Shown here: piece after piece, positions 44,514-50,985 of the stretch | Position numbering within the stretch: the stretch's first letter is position 1 | How the letters are laid out: each line of letters begins with the position of its first letter | NCBI RefSeq assembly: GCF_001677955.1 | Contig: NZ_LELA01000055.1 | Span: 62,001 to 126,000, forward strand | From: Chryseobacterium sp. BGARF1 | GTDB lineage: Bacteria > Bacteroidota > Bacteroidia > Flavobacteriales > Weeksellaceae | Direction of reading: 5' to 3' | Length of the DNA: 64,000 bases | Program-made: the position numbers and the translations under genes | The notes under the pieces: model-generated | Databases searched by the model: none | Seen by the model: the letters and a program-made list of their open reading frames with translations, nothing else | What the model was told of the DNA's origin: nothing

Positions 44514-44772
44514 CTCTTTTTAAATAATGTTCAAGTAAATAATTGAGTTTTGAACCAGAAATTATTTTTTTAAACTTCTTAAGACTGGGCGTTTTACCGT
44601 CATAAAGTCTTTCAGTAAGAGGGTTGTATTGTAGGTCGATGAATAATTTATCTTCAAAAAAAGCGAAATAAACATCTATCTCTCTCTGACCTACGAAACT
44701 GTATATCTCAGGACTATGATCACTCACATGAGCTCCTAACATTTCTAAAAAAGTTTGTATTTCTTTTTTCAT
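44494..44772 (-). CDS. Small phage protein, unknown function
   Basis: 92 residues, alpha/beta by composition, not recognised. It has a plausible ATG and overlaps the next gene by 20 nt. It lies in the string of small genes between the tube-like protein and the methyltransferase unit. Confidence 0.5.
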   Translation of the reverse strand: MKKEIQTFLEMLGAHVSDHSPEIYSFVGQREIDVYFAFFEDKLFIDLQYNPLTERLYDGKTPSLKKFKKIISGSKLNYLLEHYLKRDEKILQ

Positions 44773-44796
44773 GGGAACAAATAAAATAATTGTCCG

Positions 44797-45477
44797 CTAA
44801 TCAGACAACAATTCCTGAATCTTTTCCTGGTCTAGAATATATTCCTGAAGCTGCTCAATTTTTCTCTGAACTGCAGCAGCTTTTTTTCTATAATTCTGAT
44901 CATCATCCGGAGGTAATTCGTTCTGCATTTTTACAATGGTTTGTTTCCTTCTGCAGATAAGAGATTCAAGATTTTTAAACTTTTGGTCTAGCTGCAGTAT
45001 ATTCATATTTGAAAAATCTTTCTTGCTAGCCAACGGTAAAACTCGCTTATGCTCAAGATAATAATCTAAAACTTTCTTCTGACTATCGAATTTTTCCATC
45101 ACTGATAAAATGTCTTTCTGCAGATCATAGGCATCTTCATTCTGATCTGCAGGAACTGAGTTAAGTTCAAGCTTGAGCTCACAGAACTCAAACCATAAAG
45201 AATCTACTTGCTGATAAGTTTTATGCAGTTCCTGAGGATACTGTGCAATAACACCGATAAATTTTGGTCTTTCTCTTTTAAGTATTTCTTTCTTTTCTCC
45301 TGGAGAAGTTATTGGAGAATTTTCAGAAACTTCTGGAGTAACTGTTTTCGGAAGCCGAGAAATTAGGTACGCAATCTTTGCCCGGTTTTCTAAAGTAGGA
45401 GCTTTATATCTTATCGCCAGTTTTGAATCTCCTCCGTAAGTAAGATAAATCTCTAAATTAAGTATATGCTTTTCCAT
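44797..45477 (-). CDS. Coiled-coil head-region protein
   Basis: 226 residues; a beta-rich N-terminus of about 60 residues and then long heptad-containing helices (about 85-226). No family recognised. Its ATG lies directly behind a terminator hairpin without a GTCCTTT motif, so translation may depend on read-through. Confidence 0.55.
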   Translation of the reverse strand: MEKHILNLEIYLTYGGDSKLAIRYKAPTLENRAKIAYLISRLPKTVTPEVSENSPITSPGEKKEILKRERPKFIGVIAQYPQELHKTYQQVDSLWFEFCELKLELNSVPADQNEDAYDLQKDILSVMEKFDSQKKVLDYYLEHKRVLPLASKKDFSNMNILQLDQKFKNLESLICRRKQTIVKMQNELPPDDDQNYRKKAAAVQRKIEQLQEYILDQEKIQELLSD

Positions 45478-45484
45478 TTATAAA

Positions 45485-45508
45485 AAAGCTCCTATTTCTA
45501 GGAGCTTT
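45485..45508 (-). terminator. Hairpin inside the head-gene unit
   Basis: AAAGCTCCTA and TAGGAGCTTT form a perfect 10-bp stem with a 4-nt loop, plus a T-run on the minus strand. It lies between two genes with no new promoter, so partial termination is likely and would lower expression of the genes after it. Confidence 0.75.
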
Positions 45509-45512
45509 GATC

Positions 45513-45821
45513 TTATTTTGTAACTGTCGGCTTATCCGCTGCGTTTTTTTTTACATTGGCTTTCAACAAAGATTTTAAAAGCTCTAATTCTGCTTTGAAA
45601 TTTATTGGAGTTCTGATTTCAATTAATTTTTGAATTCTTTCCTTCGGATAATCTTTTAGCAGTTCTATACCTTTTTTCCTCAAGCAAAGCGCATGATTAC
45701 CATTTTCCCAAAGCTGTAAAGCATTAACTGGAACTTCGGTGATTTTCGTCTGAGAGTTGTTGGATCCAATGATGATGGATCCAACAGCAACAGTTAATAA
45801 AAAATTATCATTTGCAATCAT
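45513..45821 (-). CDS. Small head-tail region protein
   Basis: 102 residues, not recognised. It follows the tube-like protein by 3 nt and ends at the hairpin at 45485-45508. The C-terminal half is helical and basic (IRTPINFKAELELLKSLLK). Confidence 0.5.
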   Translation of the reverse strand: MIANDNFLLTVAVGSIIIGSNNSQTKITEVPVNALQLWENGNHALCLRKKGIELLKDYPKERIQKLIEIRTPINFKAELELLKSLLKANVKKNAADKPTVTK

Positions 45822-45824
45822 TTG

Positions 45825-46400
45825 CTAAGGAGTTTGCGGCGTTGGAGCTGTATCTGGAATTACTACAATTTCACCGTCAAAAGCATACAGCCCGCTACGA
45901 GCTGTAACGTTAAAGGCTGTACCTGCATTTTCCTCATATTTTTTTGCAGTTGTAGCATCGGCTTTAGTCATGTAAGCATCCAGAACAACCCATTTCTGAC
46001 CTGTACTGTCAACTACAACATAACACATAGGAGTGTTTTTGTGTCTTTTAATGAAACCAACATTCTTTTTAATGAAGTTGGGAAGCATTCCGTCAAATTG
46101 AGCTTGGTCTTTCATATTTCCTACTGTTCCGACTAAATTGTTTTTCAATTCATTTTCATCGATCATACAGGTGGTTTTTTTGAATCCTTTGTCAGTCTCT
46201 GGAACTAAAGCTAAAAGTGTTACACCTGCTTCGTAAGAAGTATTAACAGTAACAACAGGTTTGGTAACAGTTTTAAGCTGATCCATGGGAATATAATAGA
46301 AGTCAGCTTTTACACCTCCTACAACTTCTTGATTTGGGCAATAACCCATGTTTTCGGTTCTTACAGTTTTGAAAGAACATTCATCTAATTCTTCTGGCAT
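45825..46400 (-). CDS. Tail tube-like protein (first paralogue)
   Basis: 191 residues, paralogous to the protein at 34790-35350 (see there for the shared residues). It lies two genes after the capsid gene, where major tail proteins often are. The region IDENELKNNLVGTVGNMKDQ and the segment DSTGQKWVVLDAYM are the best-matching parts. It could be the major tail tube protein, with the other copy as a tail terminator or a specialised tube protein. Confidence 0.55.
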   Translation of the reverse strand: MPEELDECSFKTVRTENMGYCPNQEVVGGVKADFYYIPMDQLKTVTKPVVTVNTSYEAGVTLLALVPETDKGFKKTTCMIDENELKNNLVGTVGNMKDQAQFDGMLPNFIKKNVGFIKRHKNTPMCYVVVDSTGQKWVVLDAYMTKADATTAKKYEENAGTAFNVTARSGLYAFDGEIVVIPDTAPTPQTP

Positions 46401-46404
46401 TGTT

Positions 46405-46833
46405 TTATTTTTTTATGATTAAACCACTATTACCTCCAATTAAAGCAAGTGCTAGATTTTCATCTGCAGCAATTTCTTCTTGAGTGTAACCTTTACCGTT
46501 AATTGAGATTGTTTTAGGCGCATCATCACTAAATTGATAATTGCCTCCATCGAATTCAAATTCTAACCCTGGTTCGGGTTTTGAACTTTTAGGAGAAGCT
46601 TCTTTTTTTGCAACAGCAGCTTCTCTTTTTTCGAGATTAGCTCTTTTCTCTACTAGATTTCCGGCCATCTCCAAGTTTTTTTTCATCAGTTCGTCAAGAT
46701 CATTGTCTTTTTTTTCTAAAGACTTTTCTTTTTCTTGAAGTTGAATTTCTTTTTCCTGCAGCTCAATTGCTACTTTCTGAAGCTCCTCTGCTGGTAATTC
46801 AGCAAAAGGAACTTTTTTATTTTTTTCAGACAT
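46405..46833 (-). CDS. Coiled-coil protein next to capsid, scaffold-like
   Basis: 142 residues. A long coiled coil at about 14-80 with many KE repeats (LQEKEKSLEKKDNDLDELMK) is followed by a small folded end (FEFDGGNYQFSDDAPKTISI). Scaffold-like or tail-completion roles are plausible from its place 9 nt behind the capsid gene. Confidence 0.5.
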   Translation of the reverse strand: MSEKNKKVPFAELPAEELQKVAIELQEKEIQLQEKEKSLEKKDNDLDELMKKNLEMAGNLVEKRANLEKREAAVAKKEASPKSSKPEPGLEFEFDGGNYQFSDDAPKTISINGKGYTQEEIAADENLALALIGGNSGLIIKK

Positions 46834-46842
46834 ATAATTTTA

Positions 46843-47859
46843 TTAAGCGACTAAACCTTTTTCTGATGGGTAATACAACTTATTCAATTCTGCCTCCCTT
46901 AGACCTCTGTTTTTGGTTGCATCTGGAGTGTGGACGTACGTAAGCTCATTAATTGCGAAGTCATATCCTAAAGTGAATTCTCCTAGAATATCTAATTCTC
47001 TTCCTGATTCCTGAACAGAAGTGATAGTGGCAGGGTTATCGATAGCATCTACCATTTTTACAAAACCATTGTCAACAGTAGAAATGATAGTACCTCTTGT
47101 TAAACCGTCGATTCCTACGATTTCTCTTTTTCCAAGTCTGGTAACTAACTTATCGCCATCTTTGTAAATAGTATTTTTACCAAATTGATCTTCATAAGCA
47201 ATCGCATAATCTTCAGCGTCAGTGACAGACGTGAAAATTTTCTTCACTTTAGATTTCATCAATTCTGGAAGACCTCTTTCGTATTTGGTAAATACATCAA
47301 CAATGTTTGATTGAGTGATCGCGTCTCCAGGAATAAGGAAAGCCGGGTTTTCAGTGTTTAGCAAAAGCTTTCTGATAATCTCATTAAGACCATCCATAGA
47401 AAAACCAAATTCAGGACTGTTAAGTCCTACTTTTGCAGCGTTGTAAACTCCTTGTACCGAAAGAATGTTCACATCATCAATGATTTTGCTTAATAACAAA
47501 TCAATTGAAAGTTTTGAAATTGATTTGTCTTTCAAACTTTTTGTTTCATCGTACATTTCCTGAAGAACCGTACCAATGATTTCGGCGGGATTTAACCTGA
47601 AGTCAAATTTTTGATGGTAATTCTTCATAGTTTTTTTTCTAAACTGTACTTCTCCGAATGGAGTTACTTTTTTAGAGTCAAAACCTTGAACAACATGTCC
47701 GATTAATGAGTGTAGAGAAGGATATTCACCTCTTACTTTTGTGATCGTGGTTGCATGGGCATTAAGAGCGATTGAAGACGACAATACGGCCGCTTGTAAA
47801 ACTTTTGGATTCTTTAATAGATATCTCCAAACTTCGATTTTGATTTCGTCAATTTTCAT
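46843..47859 (-). CDS. Major capsid protein (HK97-fold candidate)
   Basis: 338 residues, a normal size. An N-terminal helical arm, a beta-rich middle and a late ELGYDFAINELTYVHTPDAT-like end match the general shape of HK97-type capsid proteins. The gene lies downstream of the S49-type protease and scaffold-like genes, the canonical order. Motif support is weak; context support is strong. Confidence 0.65.
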   Translation of the reverse strand: MKIDEIKIEVWRYLLKNPKVLQAAVLSSSIALNAHATTITKVRGEYPSLHSLIGHVVQGFDSKKVTPFGEVQFRKKTMKNYHQKFDFRLNPAEIIGTVLQEMYDETKSLKDKSISKLSIDLLLSKIIDDVNILSVQGVYNAAKVGLNSPEFGFSMDGLNEIIRKLLLNTENPAFLIPGDAITQSNIVDVFTKYERGLPELMKSKVKKIFTSVTDAEDYAIAYEDQFGKNTIYKDGDKLVTRLGKREIVGIDGLTRGTIISTVDNGFVKMVDAIDNPATITSVQESGRELDILGEFTLGYDFAINELTYVHTPDATKNRGLREAELNKLYYPSEKGLVA

Positions 47860-47861
47860 TT

Positions 47862-48305
47862 TTAAGAAAATAATTTTGTTAGTAATTGATTGTGTTCGGC
47901 GTTTGGATCCATGTAACCTTCCAACAAAGTCTCATTATCTTTTCCATCATTTTTAATGAATGAGTGAGTGTTGGTTTTTTCACCATATTCTTTACACTTA
48001 GTAGAAAGTGTGGCGATTGCGTCAGCAGCAGAAGTTCCTTCAGGAAGCTCCAATCCATTAGTTTCAAATGCTGAAGCAATAGCAGAATTAATGGAGCCTA
48101 GAGAAGCTGTATTTTCTGATACAGTTGTAGTCAAATTTGTGATCTGAGTATTAAGACCACTCACATCATTGGCCTCCAGATGAGCTTCGATTTTATCTAA
48201 GTCTTCCTCTGTCATTCGAACGTGTGCTTTAGTAGACATAATTCCGGAATGAGTTTCCAAAACAGTAAGACCTAAAACACCTAGAATTGCAGTATGTTTA
48301 TTCAT
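47862..48305 (-). CDS. Scaffold-like or decoration protein
   Basis: 147 residues, with threonine- and serine-rich helices (TQITNLTTTVSENTASLGS), between the head protease and the capsid gene. This is the usual place of a scaffolding or decoration protein. No family recognised. Confidence 0.5.
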   Translation of the reverse strand: MNKHTAILGVLGLTVLETHSGIMSTKAHVRMTEEDLDKIEAHLEANDVSGLNTQITNLTTTVSENTASLGSINSAIASAFETNGLELPEGTSAADAIATLSTKCKEYGEKTNTHSFIKNDGKDNETLLEGYMDPNAEHNQLLTKLFS

Positions 48306-48308
48306 AAA

Positions 48309-49118
48309 TTAAAATTTTAAAAGGGCTTGTTCCAATGTCATTATCTCGTCGACCAGGCCAATTTTTAGGGCCTCAGTAGCGTTGTATGTCTTTCCTTTGA
48401 AAACATGACCGTCATCCGTGAGTTTTTCGCCGTAATTGGCCTTGATGGTCGAGATAAATTCGTCTGTAATTATTTTAAGGCGCTCTTTATAAGGCGCTTC
48501 GTTACCGTCGATCAGTTCTTTGATGTCGGCGTTTTTTTCTGTGGATTGAGGTGCGTAGATTTCGTAAATCTTCGCACCCCATTTTTCGAACATTGCTGAG
48601 AAGTCCTGAAATGATAAATAAGTTCCGATGGAACCAATATGACTCGCAAAAGGGCTGGCAATTTTTAGGTCACAAGCTGAAGCGATCCATTCAGCAGCTG
48701 AACATTGCATTTCTGAAGTGAAAGCAATGGTTGGTTTCTTCATATTTTTGATGAAGTCTGCAAACTCAGCAGTTCCGGAAACTTGTCCGCCTCCAGAGTC
48801 AATATTGAAAAGAACTCCGGAGATGTTTGGATTAGCATCAATATTTCGGAGAATACTCTGCATGTCCAAGGTTCCGAGGATATTGTATGTTGAATACTTT
48901 ATAATCGGACCGATAATGTTAAATACAACTGGATATTTGCTAGCACCATTAGAATTGGCGCTCATTTGAAGATCAAGAGACTTGATGAATTTTTCCTGCA
49001 CTTTTTCTGCAGAAACAAGAGTATTGGTTTTGAAGCCAATAATCATTTCAGTTAAAAATGACATTAGATAATTTTTATCTATTGCCAGGGGAGTGTTAAA
49101 AAAATTAAGTCCGTGCAT
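48309..49118 (-). CDS. S49/SppA-type prohead protease
   Basis: 269 residues. GVLFNIDSGGGQVSGTAEFAD (oxyanion region), the nucleophile serine in MQCSAAEWIASACD and the HIGSIGTYLSF strand match the S49 (protease IV) family, as used by phages to mature proheads. It is followed by scaffold-like and capsid genes and starts the P7 unit. Confidence 0.85.
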   Translation of the reverse strand: MHGLNFFNTPLAIDKNYLMSFLTEMIIGFKTNTLVSAEKVQEKFIKSLDLQMSANSNGASKYPVVFNIIGPIIKYSTYNILGTLDMQSILRNIDANPNISGVLFNIDSGGGQVSGTAEFADFIKNMKKPTIAFTSEMQCSAAEWIASACDLKIASPFASHIGSIGTYLSFQDFSAMFEKWGAKIYEIYAPQSTEKNADIKELIDGNEAPYKERLKIITDEFISTIKANYGEKLTDDGHVFKGKTYNATEALKIGLVDEIMTLEQALLKF

Positions 49119-49135
49119 CTTGTTGATTTCACGGA

Positions 49136-49170
49136 CAAAATTGTTTTAATGTTGAAGGTTGAGAAAGGAC
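49136..49170 (-). promoter_or_regulatory. Late-type promoter motif P7 (head genes)
   Basis: GTCCTTT, 20 nt, CAATTTTG on the minus strand, 7 of 8 to TAnnTTTG. The protease start follows 18 nt after the second box. Confidence 0.75.
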
Positions 49171-49179
49171 AGTATTTGT

Positions 49180-49635
49180 TTACAAATTCTGAATTTTTGG
49201 TTTGATAATAGTCTCTCCAGAGATTGCAATGGTATATTCATCGTCTCCAGAATTATTATTTAACCGATTGTCAATGAAATCGATTTTCAAAGATTCCAGG
49301 CTATTTCCGTACAATATCTTATCGACATTCGTTACTTCAATAATGGCGAATCCTTTACGATTAAAGTATTCTTCACATTTTTTTATATTTTCTGAAGACA
49401 AATCCAACAGCGGAAAATTAACATCTACAGCAGTAAAATCATTGCCCAGCCTTCTCTTTGAAGAAATACTTCTGGATAATCTCTCCGGAACTAAATGAAA
49501 TACATAAAGAACTTTAATTGGATCTGGGAAAACTCCATTAAAAACATTGATGTATGAAACATCTGAGGCTCGGTAAATTTCGATTGATCTTACCTCTCTA
49601 AAAAAGGACTCAGATTGATTTTTAAATTCTTCCAT
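49180..49635 (-). CDS. Phage protein, unknown function
   Basis: 151 residues, not recognised, between the early genes and the head genes. Its leader is nearly identical to that of the connector-like gene at 35414-36304. It contains a GTCCTTT heptamer (49613-49619) without a matching second box. It may be a late-activated or regulatory gene; no signal peptide or membrane segment. Confidence 0.5.
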   Translation of the reverse strand: MEEFKNQSESFFREVRSIEIYRASDVSYINVFNGVFPDPIKVLYVFHLVPERLSRSISSKRRLGNDFTAVDVNFPLLDLSSENIKKCEEYFNRKGFAIIEVTNVDKILYGNSLESLKIDFIDNRLNNNSGDDEYTIAISGETIIKPKIQNL

Positions 49636-49662
49636 ATTTTCGGCGCAATTTTCTACATAAAT

Positions 49663-50121
49663 TTATTTGAACTTATGCAGATTTTTAAGTTTGTAACGAT
49701 TAAAATCTTTTCTCAGAGTTTCGTAGGATAATTCATCTTCGGTAATGTCATACATAGTAAGAAAATCAAGGATTGTCGTCTGAAATTCAATTCCATAATT
49801 GATCTGATTAAAAATACATGCATTGTAAAGTTCCTCCCTTATATTTCTTTCAATCAGGTGCGACAATTGGAAAGCTCGTTTTTGGCCATGTTGGAAGCCA
49901 TTTCGTTGAGCCTTGTCCATTCCCAGGGTGATTGAGAAGTAATCATTTTGACTCTGCATTTTATCGAACGTATATTTTCGGTCCGACTTCTTTTGCAAAG
50001 TGTTGATCACTACCATTCCAAACAGCGTTGTTTCTTTGGCTTGATACTCATTTCCATATTTGATCTCTAGAATTTTTTTAAGGTACCGGGGAACCGGTAG
50101 TTGGAAAGTAATTTTTTGCAT
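49663..50121 (-). CDS. Possible DNA-binding phage protein
   Basis: 152 residues, basic and helical. It lies between the replication block and the head genes, with the large intergenic region holding AAAGTGTAA repeats directly upstream. A candidate for the regulator of the late promoters or of the repeats, but no motif is recognised. Confidence 0.5.
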   Translation of the reverse strand: MQKITFQLPVPRYLKKILEIKYGNEYQAKETTLFGMVVINTLQKKSDRKYTFDKMQSQNDYFSITLGMDKAQRNGFQHGQKRAFQLSHLIERNIREELYNACIFNQINYGIEFQTTILDFLTMYDITEDELSYETLRKDFNRYKLKNLHKFK

Positions 50122-50589
50122 TCAGTTGATTAATAGGCTGCAAATAAATAATAAATCTGCTTACAGTGGGAGTACAATTTTGAGAAAAATAATGCTTAAA
50201 ATGTACATGTAATTTTGTAATTGTGTAAACCCATCATCAATAAAGCGTTTGGAGAGATTTAGCAAACTGTAACGCCAATTTTCCATTTTTTTGGAAAGTG
50301 TAAACCTTTATTTTATTACAGATAATTCTGTAATTCTTTTTCTAGTTACACTTTTAAAAAAAAAGTGTAATAAATGTATAATCAAACCTTTGCCAATATC
50401 ATTACAGAATTACATTTTCAAATATCATTTTAAAAAGTGGTGGAGAGGAGGGGGAGGTGCAGCGCTTCCCCGTGTGTATATAAAAAAGGAATCCCCGTGC
50501 TTTCGCCCGGGGATGACCTATTTATTTTTTTCTGTAAGTATGTAAGGGCAGAGAGTCAGCCAAAGTGCCTGAGAATCGCCTAAAAAATT
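50122..50589. other. Large intergenic region with repeats, possible origin
   Basis: AAAGTGTAA occurs at 50295-50303 and 50362-50370, with an inverted copy at 50346-50354, and TTCTGTAA and ATTACAGAATTAC motifs lie between and behind them. A GC-rich block follows (50440-50510). It separates the replication genes from the rest and is the best candidate for a replication origin. No coding potential was seen. Confidence 0.5.
50486..50521 (-). terminator. Terminator of the replication unit
   Basis: CATCCCCG and CGGGGAT pair around GGCGAAAGCA, followed on the minus strand by a T-run. It lies about 70 nt after the stop of the gene at 50590. Confidence 0.7.
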
Positions 50590-50985
50590 TTATTTCTGGT
50601 TAATTATCGTGGAAGCTAATCTTTTAATTTTGGTTTTTCGAATTTCCGTCTCATTAATGAAAACATATTGATCTCTTGGTGGAGCTAGAACTTCAATTCT
50701 TTGTTTTTCCTGATTACATTGATTCTCATAAATTTCTAACTCATTAAATGTGTCAGGAACATCACAATAGACATGAAAGACTTGCTGTGAATTTAGTTTT
50801 TCACCTTCGTAAATAAATCCAGTCTTCCTGTTAGCCCTATAGGTGATTACAATTATTTCTCCTGATGCAACCAGTCTTATCCCAATGAGATCAGTATTGA
50901 TCAGATTAAGATGAAAACTGAGGTAGCCAAAGTGTTTTATTAAATCAGATTTAAATGGAGGAAATTGAGCATGATTTGTATTCAT
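50590..50985 (-). CDS. Small replication-region protein
   Basis: 131 residues, beta-rich centre with a basic C-terminus, not recognised. It begins at the stop codon of the primase-helicase gene (1-nt overlap), so it is coupled to it. Confidence 0.55.
   Translation of the reverse strand: MNTNHAQFPPFKSDLIKHFGYLSFHLNLINTDLIGIRLVASGEIIVITYRANRKTGFIYEGEKLNSQQVFHVYCDVPDTFNELEIYENQCNQEKQRIEVLAPPRDQYVFINETEIRKTKIKRLASTIINQK

Noticed and set aside
49613..49619. GTCCTTT heptamer on the coding strand within the gene at 49180-49635
   Set aside because: The sequence 20 nt further on (CGAAATTT) does not resemble the second box and it lies inside a gene; it is treated as a chance copy.
50291..50545. 84-codon plus-strand ORF in the large intergenic region
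   Set aside because: It lies over the repeats and GC-rich hairpin, with atypical composition and no start signal.
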